A program made the position numbers and the translations under genes. Source: Corynebacterium suicordis DSM 45110 (GTDB lineage Bacteria; Actinomycetota; Actinomycetes; Mycobacteriales; Mycobacteriaceae). Taken from it: a stretch of 64,000 nucleotides of DNA. Location of the stretch: NCBI RefSeq assembly GCF_015351405.1, contig NZ_JADKMY010000001.1:62001-126000 (forward strand), written 5' to 3'. Below are positions 17,555 to 26,525 of this stretch, piece by piece. Every line of letters starts with the position of its first letter. Positions within the stretch are counted from its first letter, which is position 1. Under the pieces are notes generated by a model. The model saw nothing but the letters and a program-made list of their open reading frames with translations, searched no databases and was not told where the DNA came from.

Positions 17555-19158
17555 AACAGCCAGACCGGACAGATATCGAGCGCATCCAAGGGCTGATCGG
17601 CCAGCGCTACCAACTCAGCTGGATCATCGGCCGCGGTGGCATGTCCACCGTATGGCTCGCACTGGATACCCAGACTGAGCACGATGTAGCCATCAAGGTG
17701 CTCAAGCCCGAGTACACCGATAACGCTGAATTCCGCTCTCGCTTCCGCAATGAAGCCGAGACATCCGAGATCTTCCAGTCCGAAAACGTGGTCCGGACCT
17801 ACGATTATTCAGAGGTCTCCGACCCCATTACCGGCACCACCCTGTGCTTCATGGTGATGGAATACATCCGCGGCGAATCCCTGGCGGACGTGCTCTCCCG
17901 CGAGCGCAACCTACCGCCGAAGCTGGCGGTGGATGTCATGGCTCAGGTGGCCCTGGGCCTGCAGACCATCCACTCCCATCACCTGGTACACCGGGATATC
18001 AAGCCCGGCAATCTGCTCATTACCCCGGATGGGTTGGTCAAAGTCACCGATTTCGGCATCGCCAAGGCCGCGGCTGCTGTCCCTCTCACGCAAACGGGCA
18101 TGGTGGTGGGCACCGCGCAATATGTGTCGCCGGAACAGGCGCAGGGGCAGAACGTCGGCCCCGCCTCGGATATCTACTCGCTGGGCGTGGTGGCCTACGA
18201 GATGCTGGCTGGTCGGCGGCCATTTTCCGGGGAGTCAACGGTGAGCGTCGCCATCAAGCATATTTCCAATGCCCCGCCTCCATTGCCCGCCGAGATTCCC
18301 GGCGCGCTCCGGGAGCTCGTGGGGATTTGCCTGCGCAAGAACCCGCGCGCCCGCTACGCAGATGGCGCGGAGTTGGCCTCTGCTATCCAGCGCGTGGTGG
18401 AGGGCGAGCGCCCGCCGCAGCCACACGCGGTGCCTCCCACCGATGTGGATTCCCAGCCGTTCACCGAACAATTGGGTCAGGTGGCCACTGGTTCCGGTAC
18501 CAGCGTTCCCCCACGTCAAGGCCCTGCCGAGCAGCCTGAGCGCAGCGGTGCGGCAGCGCCTGTTCCCGCGGGGGCAGGCGCCGGAGCGCGTGGTGCTTCT
18601 GGCACTCGCACGCATGCGGCCACCCCGGCCGCCTCGGCACAGAATGCGCAGAAAAAGGGCAACGGGACTGGTCCGTTGGTGGCCTTGGGCGCAGTGGCCG
18701 TGCTGGCCTTAGGTGCTTTGGGCTACCTCTTCTTCACTGGAAATGATCAATCCACTCCCGACCCGGAGACGCTGACCGTGACCAATGAGGTGACCACCGA
18801 ATCCACCCCGCCTCCAAACACCACCACGTACACCCAGCCTTCTACTTCTGATTCCGAGCCTTCTCCCACCTCGGAGACCAGAACCTCGCCCGAGACCACC
18901 GAGCCGGAGGCCACCTCCTCCGATTCGAGTGCTCCTTCCAGCTCCGAGAACCCAGCACCCAATGGGAACTCCGGAAACTCCGGGCCAAACGGAAACTCTG
19001 GAAACTCCGGAAATTCGGGCAATCAGGGTAACTCCGGACAAGCCGAAAGCGGTGGGGCCGGCAATGGCGGGAACACCGGTGCCACCACTGCTCAAGGGAC
19101 GGGAGAAACGCCGCAAGGCAATGGCGTGGATTCGCCAATTACGCAAACGGAAACTTAG
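17551..19158 (+). CDS. pknA: PknA, transmembrane Ser/Thr protein kinase
   Basis: 535 residues; ATGA overlap with pbpA. The kinase domain (about 15-285) is complete: GRGGMSTVW, VAIK (Lys49), HRDIKPGN (Asp about 149), DFGIA, GTAQYVSPEQ. A Pro/Ala-rich linker leads to one membrane helix (about 371-395). The outer part is about 140 residues of Thr/Ser/Pro/Glu-rich sequence ending in NGNSGNSG-type repeats. It carries no PASTA domain, so if it senses anything it does so differently from PknB. It is longer outside the membrane than mycobacterial PknA. Confidence 0.95.
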   Translation: MKQPDRTDIERIQGLIGQRYQLSWIIGRGGMSTVWLALDTQTEHDVAIKVLKPEYTDNAEFRSRFRNEAETSEIFQSENVVRTYDYSEVSDPITGTTLCFMVMEYIRGESLADVLSRERNLPPKLAVDVMAQVALGLQTIHSHHLVHRDIKPGNLLITPDGLVKVTDFGIAKAAAAVPLTQTGMVVGTAQYVSPEQAQGQNVGPASDIYSLGVVAYEMLAGRRPFSGESTVSVAIKHISNAPPPLPAEIPGALRELVGICLRKNPRARYADGAELASAIQRVVEGERPPQPHAVPPTDVDSQPFTEQLGQVATGSGTSVPPRQGPAEQPERSGAAAPVPAGAGAGARGASGTRTHAATPAASAQNAQKKGNGTGPLVALGAVAVLALGALGYLFFTGNDQSTPDPETLTVTNEVTTESTPPPNTTTYTQPSTSDSEPSPTSETRTSPETTEPEATSSDSSAPSSSENPAPNGNSGNSGPNGNSGNSGNSGNQGNSGQAESGGAGNGGNTGATTAQGTGETPQGNGVDSPITQTET

Positions 19159-19263
19159 TTCCCGCGGTTTCCGCGGGTATAGTCCTATCATTACTGTTCA
19201 TTGGGACTGTTCATCAAGACCAGTTATCGCAGCACACACACCAGAAATAAGGAGACATCAGCC

Positions 19264-21360
19264 GTGGACCGACGAGGCACACTCTTGGGCGGACGCTACC
19301 GCCTAGACGCCAAAATCGGCACCGGCGGTATGTCCGACGTGTACGCCGCGACTGATGAACTCCTCACCCGCGATGTCGCGGTGAAGATGATGCGCCCTGA
19401 TCTGGCGCGCGATACCACCTTCTTGGAACGCTTCCGTCGCGAGGCCCAAAACGCCGCGAAGCTCAACCAGCCCAACATCGTGGCTGTGTACGATACCGGC
19501 GAGACTCCTCCTAACGATGGTTCCGTGCCCTACATCGTCATGGAACGCGTGCACGGCGAGACGTTGCGGGACATCTTGCAGGAGCACGGCAAGATGAGTT
19601 TGAACGACGCCGCCAAGATCATGTCGCAGGTGGCAGAAGCCCTGCACTTCAGCCATGAAGCAGGCATCATCCACCGCGATATCAAGCCTGCGAACATCAT
19701 GATCACCAATACCGGTGCCGTGAAGGTGATGGACTTTGGCATCGCTCGTGCGCTCTCGGATTCCTCCGCAGCCATCACCCAAACCGCCGCGGTGATTGGT
19801 ACCGCGCAATACCTTTCCCCTGAGCAAGCACGCGGTAAGTCTGCCGATTCCCGTTCTGATATTTATGCCTTGGGCTGTGTGTTCTACGAATTGGCCACGG
19901 GCCGCCCACCGTTCGAGGGCGAATCTCCTTTTTCCGTGGCTTTCCAGCACGTCAAGGATGATCCCAAGCCACCCAGCACCGTGCAGGGCATGCACTTGTC
20001 TCACCGCGAGGCGCTCTCGCTGGATTCGATCATCCTCACCGCAATGGCAAAGAAGCCAGAGGATCGATACGACGATTCCCAGCAGCTGGCAATCGATCTC
20101 CGCCGCTTGAGCGAAGATCAGCTCCCCCTGGTGGCGCAGGCCTATTCTTCCGATACTGAAGACCCTGCCACCAGCGTGATTCCCGCAGCTCCGCAGCGCT
20201 TGCCGGAAGAGTACGCCGATGATGATTTCGCTGGCGGTTCTCGCCACCGCGCTGGGTTTGCTCCAGCCGGTGCCGCCGCGGGCGCAGGAATGGGTGCCGG
20301 AATGGCTGCTGGAGCCGGAGCTCTTCCGGCCAACCAGCAGAATTACCCAGAAGAATACGACGAGGACTACTTCGAAGACGACGATGATTACTACGAGGAC
20401 CAGCAGCGCAGCCGCTGGGTTCCCATCCTCTGGACCGTCCTCATCCTCGCCCTGCTGGGTGGCGGTGGCTGGCTAGCCTACAACTTCCTCACCCCTGCTG
20501 ATGAGGAACAGCCCCAGGTTCAGCAGGAGACCCGCGTTTCGGTACCCGATGTGGCCAACCTTTCCCGCGAAGATGCGGAAAACGCCCTGCAAAAGGTGGG
20601 TCTCCCGTTTGATGTCACCGAGCGCACCCATGAATCCATCCCGCGCGGCTCTGCCATCACCACCGAGCCAGCGCCGGGATCTTCCGTGCCTTCTGGCACC
20701 CGCGTGTCCTTGGTGCTGTCCTCCGGCAAGGAGATCACGGATGTGCCGGATCTCACCGGCATGACCACCGCCGAGGCTCGCGGTGCGCTCGAGCAGGCAG
20801 GTCTGTCGCTGAACTCTTCCGTCAAGGAGGAGCCGAGCGACAACGCCCCCAGCGGATCCGTGATCACCCAATCTCCAGCGCAGGGTTCTCAGGTTTCCAA
20901 GGGCACCAAGGTCTCGATCACGGTGTCTACTGGCCCGGAGAACATTCGCGTGCCGATCGTCACCGGCCAGCAGGAAGCCGATGCACGAGCCAACCTGGAA
21001 TCCTCCGGGTTCACGGTGATCGTCCAGCGCGTGGATTCCACCGAGCCCGAGGGTCTGGTTATCTCCTCCAGCAATGAGGGTGAGCAGCTGCCTAAGGGTT
21101 CTGAAATCACCTTGCAGGTGTCCCAGGGAAATCTGTTCCAGATGCCAACCCTGCAGGGCAAGGACTACGGATCCGCTCTGCGCCTGCTGCAGGAAGCTGG
21201 CTGGCGCGGAACTCCAGCTGACCTGACCCGCAAGGATGTGAACACCCCTGACCTGGCTCGGGTGGATGAGATCGCCCAGCAGTCAGTGCACGCGGGCCAG
21301 AAGATCCCACGCGATACTCGCATCACCGTGGATGTGTACCGCTTCAGCCTGCTGCCTTAG
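19264..21360 (+). CDS. pknB: PknB, PASTA-domain Ser/Thr protein kinase
   Basis: 698 residues from GTG 19264, with AAGGAG 9 bases upstream; the open frame before it lacks a ribosome site. The kinase domain (10-275) has GTGGMSDVY, VAVK (Lys41), HRDIKPAN (Asp139), DFGIA (Asp157) and GTAQYLSPEQ. A linker with acidic clusters is followed by a membrane helix (about 384-410) and four PASTA repeats (about 425-698), each opening with a xVPxxxG-like strand. PASTA repeats bind muropeptides or lipid II, so PknB couples wall status to phosphorylation of CwlM, MurJ and FhaA. Last gene of the operon. Its stop overlaps that of pabA on the other strand. Confidence 0.96.
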   Translation: MDRRGTLLGGRYRLDAKIGTGGMSDVYAATDELLTRDVAVKMMRPDLARDTTFLERFRREAQNAAKLNQPNIVAVYDTGETPPNDGSVPYIVMERVHGETLRDILQEHGKMSLNDAAKIMSQVAEALHFSHEAGIIHRDIKPANIMITNTGAVKVMDFGIARALSDSSAAITQTAAVIGTAQYLSPEQARGKSADSRSDIYALGCVFYELATGRPPFEGESPFSVAFQHVKDDPKPPSTVQGMHLSHREALSLDSIILTAMAKKPEDRYDDSQQLAIDLRRLSEDQLPLVAQAYSSDTEDPATSVIPAAPQRLPEEYADDDFAGGSRHRAGFAPAGAAAGAGMGAGMAAGAGALPANQQNYPEEYDEDYFEDDDDYYEDQQRSRWVPILWTVLILALLGGGGWLAYNFLTPADEEQPQVQQETRVSVPDVANLSREDAENALQKVGLPFDVTERTHESIPRGSAITTEPAPGSSVPSGTRVSLVLSSGKEITDVPDLTGMTTAEARGALEQAGLSLNSSVKEEPSDNAPSGSVITQSPAQGSQVSKGTKVSITVSTGPENIRVPIVTGQQEADARANLESSGFTVIVQRVDSTEPEGLVISSSNEGEQLPKGSEITLQVSQGNLFQMPTLQGKDYGSALRLLQEAGWRGTPADLTRKDVNTPDLARVDEIAQQSVHAGQKIPRDTRITVDVYRFSLLP

Positions 21361-22046
21361 AGCATGGCCGCGGTTGCGGAGATTGCTCCGGTAACCGCCA
21401 GGTGTTCCTTCTCTAGGGCCTCCACCAGCGGTTCATCAATCACATAGCTGGTCTCTGCCAACCAGTTGGCCAGCATGCGGTGCCCGTATTGAGTCATCAC
21501 GGACTCCGGGTGGAACTGCACCGAGTGGATCGGCAGATCTCGGTGGCGCATGGCCATGATCATCCCGGAATCACTGCGCGCGGTGATGATGAGCTCTTCT
21601 GGAATGCTCTCTGGATCCACCGTCAAAGAGTGATAGCGCGTCACCCGGAATGGGTTGGGCACACCCACCAATACACCGGTTCCATCGTGGGTCACGGGAG
21701 AGGTCTTGCCGTGGAAAAGCTCCTCGGCGCGCACCACCTTTGCCCCGAAGAACTGCCCGATGGCCTGGTGGCCCAGACATACTCCGAACAGGGGCTTCTT
21801 CAGCTCGGCAGCCACCTCGATCACCTCGAGGGTGCGACCCGCCTGGGTTGGGTCTCCGGGGCCGGGGGAGACAAGTATGGCGTCGAAAGAAGAAAGAACA
21901 TCAACCAGTTCTGAACGGGAAGTTCCCAGTTCGGGGGCGTTATTGCGCCACACCGTGCATTCCTCGCCCTGGAAGCCGAGCTGGCCGATGTACTGGACCA
22001 GGTTGTAGACGAAACTGTCGAAGTTATCGATGACGAGAATGCGCAT
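21357..22046 (-). CDS. pabA: aminodeoxychorismate/anthranilate synthase component II (glutamine amidotransferase)
   Basis: 229 residues from MRILVIDNFDSFVYNLVQYI. Class I amidotransferase: oxyanion GPGDP, nucleophile Cys in FGVCLGHQAIG, catalytic His-Glu in QFHPESV. It supplies ammonia for 4-amino-4-deoxychorismate (folate) or anthranilate (Trp). A separate pabB-type component I lies 2.8 kb away (24891-26468), which favours PabA. TAGACT lies 8 bases before the start and no Shine-Dalgarno is seen, so the message is probably leaderless. A dispersed-motif copy lies inside. Confidence 0.9.
   Translation of the reverse strand: MRILVIDNFDSFVYNLVQYIGQLGFQGEECTVWRNNAPELGTSRSELVDVLSSFDAILVSPGPGDPTQAGRTLEVIEVAAELKKPLFGVCLGHQAIGQFFGAKVVRAEELFHGKTSPVTHDGTGVLVGVPNPFRVTRYHSLTVDPESIPEELIITARSDSGMIMAMRHRDLPIHSVQFHPESVMTQYGHRMLANWLAETSYVIDEPLVEALEKEHLAVTGAISATAAML
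21879..21888 (+). repeat. dispersed GGCGTCGAAA motif, exact copy
   Basis: Reads GTATGGCGTCGAAAGAAGAA, antisense inside pabA. Confidence 0.7.
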
Positions 22047-22187
22047 AGCATGTGAGTCTACCCGGCAAGGATTAGACCGCCCTCCCCCGTGGGCTGCTAA
22101 GATCCCCGTAGAACTCGTGTCGGGCTGCGCTGGCAGCTCCCGGCACTCGCGTATCCCCATCAACCACACCCCGAGGTGCTTTCAGCA

Positions 22188-22463
22188 ATGCCAAAGTCCA
22201 AGGTCAATTCCACCGAAGATAACTTCGCCACTCCCGCGAGCAGCGGCGAACGGCGTTCCCCGGTCAAGCTGAATTCGACCGGCACCCCGCGGTGGTACAT
22301 CGTAATCATGCTTGGACTGATGCTGCTGGGCCTGGCTTGGCTGGTTGTGAACTACATCGCGGGTCCGGATATCGCCCTGTTCCGCGAGCTGGGTGCATGG
22401 AACTACCTGATTGGTTTCGGTCTGTTCATCATCGGTCTGCTGATGACCATGGGCTGGAAGTAA
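22188..22463 (+). CDS. crgA: CrgA cell-division membrane protein
   Basis: 91 residues with GAGGTG 9 bases before ATG 22188. A polar N-terminus of about 33 residues, then two membrane helices ([20 protein letters not shown] and [17 protein letters not shown]) joined by a short outside loop. This is the size and layout of CrgA, which recruits PBPs and FtsQ-type proteins to the actinobacterial septum. Its location beside the pknAB cluster is conserved in the order. Confidence 0.92.
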   Translation: MPKSKVNSTEDNFATPASSGERRSPVKLNSTGTPRWYIVIMLGLMLLGLAWLVVNYIAGPDIALFRELGAWNYLIGFGLFIIGLLMTMGWK

Positions 22464-22541
22464 CTAGCTCGTAGTGACTGGCAGTAGCCGGAAGTAGCTG
22501 GGCGCTTCAGGGCGCTGCCGCGCACTGCCGCCGGAATAACG

Positions 22542-22584
22542 AAAACCCGCTCCCACCAAGAATTTCTTGAGGAGAGCGGGTTTT
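22542..22584. terminator. bidirectional terminator between crgA and ppiA
   Basis: AAAACCCGCTC...GAGCGGGTTTT, perfect 11-base arms with A/T tails on both sides, in the gap between convergent genes. Confidence 0.9.
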
Positions 22585-22595
22585 GGCTTGTCTAA

Positions 22596-23126
22596 CTAGT
22601 TTTCTTCTTGGATCTCGATGGAAGCGATGATGATGTCATCGTTCGGGCGATCCATGCGATCGGTAGCGGAGCGACCAATCTTGGTCACGACCTTCTGGGA
22701 ATCCGGATCCGTGACCTCACCGAAGATGGTGTGGCGATTGTTCAGGTGAGGGGTAGCGGTCACCGTGATGAAGAACTGAGAACCGTTGGTACCTGGGCCG
22801 GCATTTGCCATAGCCAGCAGGAATGGACGGTCAAACTGCAGCTCTGGGTGGAACTCGTCACCGAACTGGTAGCCCGGGCCGCCACGGCCGGTGCCGGTGG
22901 GGTCGCCACCCTGGATCATGAATCCATCGATGATGCGGTGGAAGATAGCACCATCGTAGAAAGGACCCTCGTTGGTTCCAGCGGCGTTTGGCTCGGAGTA
23001 TTCCTTGGTTCCCTGTGCCAGGCCGATGAAGTTAGCAACGGTCTCTGGCGCGTGGTTACCGAAGAGATCAACGGAGATATCGCCCTGATTGGTCTTGATA
23101 ATTGCGGTAGCAGTCTTGTTAGTCAC
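22596..23126 (-). CDS. ppiA: cyclophilin-type peptidyl-prolyl isomerase
   Basis: 176 residues from GTG 23126. Single cyclophilin domain with the active-site segments FHRIIDGFMIQGGDPTGTG, GSQFFI and LNNRHTIFG. No signal peptide, so cytosolic. The start codon is 7 bases after a TACAAT -10 box, so the message is leaderless. Confidence 0.93.
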   Translation of the reverse strand: MTNKTATAIIKTNQGDISVDLFGNHAPETVANFIGLAQGTKEYSEPNAAGTNEGPFYDGAIFHRIIDGFMIQGGDPTGTGRGGPGYQFGDEFHPELQFDRPFLLAMANAGPGTNGSQFFITVTATPHLNNRHTIFGEVTDPDSQKVVTKIGRSATDRMDRPNDDIIIASIEIQEEN

Positions 23127-23133
23127 GTGTTCG

Positions 23134-23162
23134 ATTGTACGTGCCCTCAGGCGGCGCTGTCA
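23134..23162 (-). promoter_or_regulatory. promoter of ppiA (leaderless)
   Basis: On the minus strand TGACAG (23157-23162) and TACAAT (23134-23139) are 17 bases apart, and the GTG start is 7 bases further on. Transcription should begin at or next to the start codon. Confidence 0.75.
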
Positions 23163-23396
23163 TGGACCTGAGCCTTTTGGCTCCTCCCCGTTAAGTGCTT
23201 GGGGGTTGTTTTCCCAGGTGTAATGGCCGTGAGCAGTCACTTTGCCAATCCCACCACCTTCGGTTCTGGGTTTTGCCTAGTATGGGAAGTAGTTGCGGGC
23301 ACGATACGTCCGCGCGCGAAAAAACTTATGTAATTGTTTGAGAACTAGGCTAGGCACTAGTTCACGTACTAGGTCACGCTAAGGAGCCGGCACCCC

Positions 23397-24872
23397 ATGA
23401 ACACAGCCAGCATGAAGCTCGTTTTAAATGGCGCGAAGCAAACTAGCGCCTTGCTGAAGAAGCGCAAGCAGGAGAAGGAGTTGAAGGATTTCGATGCCCT
23501 CGATGCTCTGCGTCGTAGCCAGCTCACCGACGCTGAACGCGATGAGCTCATTGAGAACTCCCCCGCGCATATCCGCGCTGTAGCCGAGCACATGCGTAAG
23601 GAAGACGGAGCTGCCAAGGCTCTGGATAAGGCTCGCGCGCTGGCTCTGGCGTATGACGCACCCGGTGAGCACGGCGTTTCCCGCTCTGATGCCACCGTTC
23701 ACGAAAACCACCCACTCGTAGGAATTGCTGCTGCTCGCGAAGCCGCAGCTGAGGCGAAGGACAACCGCATGAACACTAAGGCCGCTAAGAAGGATGCCAA
23801 GAAGAAGGCAGACAAGCTGCGTAAGCGCGCGCTGAAGAACACCAAGAGCGAGCGCAAGGCACTGAAGAAGAACTACAAGGCCGGTCGCGATACCGTTCTC
23901 GCAGGCAGCAGCGCTTTCGCCGCCAGCGCAGCCAAGGCATTGGATAACGCCAAGGATTACAGCTCTGACTTCGCCGATGAGGCTCGCCAGCGCAGCGAGA
24001 ACATCGCCGATACCGCTTCTTCCCGCCGCAACCAGCTGCTGGCCACCGCCAAGGTGCGCGGTGCAGATGCCCTGGAGACCGCCAAGGATCGCAGCGCTGA
24101 GCTGGACAAGAAGGTTCAGGAGCGCGCTGCTGTAGCTCGCAAGCGCACCAAGGCTGCGCAGAAGCAGGCCAAGAAGGATGCGAAGAAGAACCAGAAGAAC
24201 CTGCGCAAGAACAGCAAGAAGTTTGCCAAGGACGTGGATCGTCGCAAGGCAAAGGCCGGCAAGCAGGCGGATAAGATCCTGGCTCAGAAGGGTCTGAAGA
24301 AGCAGAAGAAGGGCAAGAAGCTCAGCGTTTTCGTCACCGTCATCGCTTTGGCAGCTGCTGTTGCTGCTGCGCTTAAGCTCTTGGGTAACAACAAGAAGCC
24401 AGCTCCTTCCAGCACCCCAAAGGTGCAAGACTTCGATAAGAGCTCCACCACCGGTGCAGCCGCAAAGTCCAAGGCAGAAGAGGCCGCAAAGACCCCAGCT
24501 GCGAAGACCGAGACCAAGCCTGAGCCAAAGATCGAAACCAAGGCACCAGCTGCGCCTAAGACTGAGACCAAGTCCGAGGCAAAGACCGAGACCAAGGCAC
24601 CTGCCACCCCAGAGGCACCTGTCAAGACCGAGTCTGAGACCCCGATCCAGTCCGAGTCCCAGGCTCCAGCTGCCCCAGGCGCTCCAGGAAGCTTCACCGC
24701 TCCAGGCGTTCCTAACTCCCCAGATGCTCCCGGCGCGCCAGCCGTGCACCACGCTGAGGGCAAGGATGCAGAGACCAAGGATGCGGAAGCTGCCACCGAG
24801 CACAACTCCGAGTTCCCAGCCGGTGAAGGCAACGATCAGGATCTGGACGACGGCGGCAAGCACCGCCTCTAG
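23397..24872 (+). CDS. lysine/alanine-rich, single-pass membrane protein of unknown function
   Basis: 491 residues; AAGGAG 10 bases before the ATG. Residues 1-110 are mixed helical (LTDAERDELIENSPAHIRAV). Residues 115-305 are very rich in Lys, Ala and Arg (KKDAKKKADKLRKRALKN), like the tail of histone H1 or other nucleoid proteins. A hydrophobic helix at about 309-330 (LSVFVTVIALAAAVAAALKL) follows. The remaining 160 residues are acidic, Pro/Ala/Thr-rich with ETK-type repeats. The positive-inside rule puts the basic part in the cytosol and the acidic tail outside. DNA or polyanion binding at the membrane is only a guess. The antisense ORF over this gene is a codon-usage shadow. Confidence 0.75.
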   Translation: MNTASMKLVLNGAKQTSALLKKRKQEKELKDFDALDALRRSQLTDAERDELIENSPAHIRAVAEHMRKEDGAAKALDKARALALAYDAPGEHGVSRSDATVHENHPLVGIAAAREAAAEAKDNRMNTKAAKKDAKKKADKLRKRALKNTKSERKALKKNYKAGRDTVLAGSSAFAASAAKALDNAKDYSSDFADEARQRSENIADTASSRRNQLLATAKVRGADALETAKDRSAELDKKVQERAAVARKRTKAAQKQAKKDAKKNQKNLRKNSKKFAKDVDRRKAKAGKQADKILAQKGLKKQKKGKKLSVFVTVIALAAAVAAALKLLGNNKKPAPSSTPKVQDFDKSSTTGAAAKSKAEEAAKTPAAKTETKPEPKIETKAPAAPKTETKSEAKTETKAPATPEAPVKTESETPIQSESQAPAAPGAPGSFTAPGVPNSPDAPGAPAVHHAEGKDAETKDAEAATEHNSEFPAGEGNDQDLDDGGKHRL

Positions 24873-24890
24873 TTCACCAGTTCTTCCACG

Positions 24891-26468
24891 TTGTCCACTG
24901 GAAATTCATGGCGCATTGAGTTGCGCGAGTTAAACGCCGCTGCACCGGGTGTGGCGGCGTTTCGCCGTGTCGCGGGCGAATCGGAAGCCGTGTGGCTGGA
25001 CTCCTCCCTGCAAAGCTCCACCCACTACGCGCGCACGTTCTCCATTTTGTGCCCCGCCGGTGGCCCCCTCAGCACGGTGCTTTCAGTACAGGTGGCAGGT
25101 GGTTCTTCTCTTTCTCCCGACGCCAACCCCTTCCACTTCCACTCTTCTAACCCCCTTTCGGAGCAGCTGGAAACAGCACTGAGTGCCGCGGATTCCGCTT
25201 CTTCGGCTTCTCCCACGGTCTTTGATCTTCTCCAGTTGGGGCTGGACCTCGTGGATGTCTCCGCCGAGCAGGGGGCTAACCCTTCCGGTTTCAACCTGGG
25301 CTGGGTGGGTGCTTTTGGTTATGAACTCAAGCATCACGTTGATGGAGTTCGGCAATCCCCCACTGCGGTGTGCACCCCGCACCGCAGCGTGCACCCCGAT
25401 GCCCTACTGATGTTGGCGGATCGCGCGCTGATCACCGATCACGCTGAGCGCAAGACTTACCTACTGGTGCTGACCAGCGATGATCCTGCGCATTCCGCCA
25501 TCGCCGCGGCCCAATCTGCGTGGCTGGATTGGGCGGAGGACGTGGTGCAGGAATTGGCCGCGCAGCCAGAATCTGCTGCCGCGCCCACTGAACCCGTACA
25601 GCGAGAGCCCGGCACCGAACCCGAGCCAGAGCTGACGTTCCACGCGGATCATTCTCACGCAGACTATGTGGATGCAGTGCTGCAGGCCCAGGCGCACATC
25701 GCGGATGGGGATTCCTACGAGGTGTGCCTGACCACCACCGTGGAAGGGCCGGCCCTGCCGGATCCTTTCACGGTATATCAGCGGATGAGGCAAACCAGCC
25801 CGGTTCCCTACGGCGCATATATTCATCTGGCGGGGATCCACGTGTTGTCTGCCTCCCCGGAACGCTTCTTCCAAGTGGATGAACAGGGGCGCGTGAGTGC
25901 GAAACCGATCAAGGGGACTCGTGCCCGCTCGGAGGATGCTGGGGAGGATGAGAGGTGGCGTCGGGAATTAGGAGAAAGCTCCAAGGACCGCGCAGAAAAC
26001 CTCATGATCGTGGATCTATTGCGCAATGATCTCTCCGCCGTTGCCGTGCCTGGCAGCGTGCGGGTGCCCAAGCTTTTTGCGGTGGAAAGCTACTCCCACG
26101 TGCACCAGTTGGTGAGCACAGTGGAGGCCACGCTGGCGCCCGGGCACACCGCGGTTGATGTGCTGCGGGTGGCGTTCCCGGGAGGTTCGATGACGGGTGC
26201 GCCGAAGATCCGGACGATGGAACTGATTGAACAGCTCGAGCATCGGGCCAGGGGTTTGTATTCGGGATCGATCGGCTGGTTCGCGTTCGGAGGGGCGGCG
26301 GATCAATCGATCACCATCCGCACGGTGGTGTCGGATTCTGAGCGGAGCACGTTCGGCGTGGGTGGGGCGATCGTGGTGGATTCCACGCCAGAGGGCGAAT
26401 GGGAAGAAGTGCAGGTGAAGTCGCGGGCCCTGTTGCAGGCGCTTCGCGGTCGCTGGCAGCAACACTGA
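24891..26468 (+). CDS. pabB: aminodeoxychorismate synthase component I
   Basis: About 525 residues if TTG 24891 is the start; there is no good ribosome site and no in-frame ATG near, so the start is uncertain. The chorismate-binding domain (C-terminal 270 residues) has PIKGTRARS, whose Lys marks aminodeoxychorismate synthases (anthranilate synthases have PIAGT). It also has ENLMIVDLLRNDL, the metal-binding FPGGSMTGAPK and GLYSGSIGW. Makes 4-amino-4-deoxychorismate with PabA for folate synthesis. It begins 19 bases after the Lys-rich gene and may be co-transcribed with it. Confidence 0.9.
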   Translation: MSTGNSWRIELRELNAAAPGVAAFRRVAGESEAVWLDSSLQSSTHYARTFSILCPAGGPLSTVLSVQVAGGSSLSPDANPFHFHSSNPLSEQLETALSAADSASSASPTVFDLLQLGLDLVDVSAEQGANPSGFNLGWVGAFGYELKHHVDGVRQSPTAVCTPHRSVHPDALLMLADRALITDHAERKTYLLVLTSDDPAHSAIAAAQSAWLDWAEDVVQELAAQPESAAAPTEPVQREPGTEPEPELTFHADHSHADYVDAVLQAQAHIADGDSYEVCLTTTVEGPALPDPFTVYQRMRQTSPVPYGAYIHLAGIHVLSASPERFFQVDEQGRVSAKPIKGTRARSEDAGEDERWRRELGESSKDRAENLMIVDLLRNDLSAVAVPGSVRVPKLFAVESYSHVHQLVSTVEATLAPGHTAVDVLRVAFPGGSMTGAPKIRTMELIEQLEHRARGLYSGSIGWFAFGGAADQSITIRTVVSDSERSTFGVGGAIVVDSTPEGEWEEVQVKSRALLQALRGRWQQH

Positions 26469-26475
26469 GGCTGCG

Positions 26476-26517
26476 GTGCCCGTGCAATAAGGGATTTTCC
26501 GGGCACATTGCTATGCT
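26476..26517 (+). promoter_or_regulatory. hairpin and -10 box before the DUF1846 gene
   Basis: GTGCCCG...CGGGCAC (26476-26506) could end pabB transcription, though no T-run follows. TATGCT at 26512-26517 is a good -10 box placed 8 bases before ATG 26526, again suggesting a leaderless message. Confidence 0.4.
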
Positions 26518-26525
26518 TGAAATCC

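Noticed and set aside
23424-24863. 479-residue open frame antisense to the Lys-rich membrane protein
   Set aside because: Shadow of the biased codon usage of the sense gene. The translation is low-complexity Leu/Gly-rich and there is no ribosome site.
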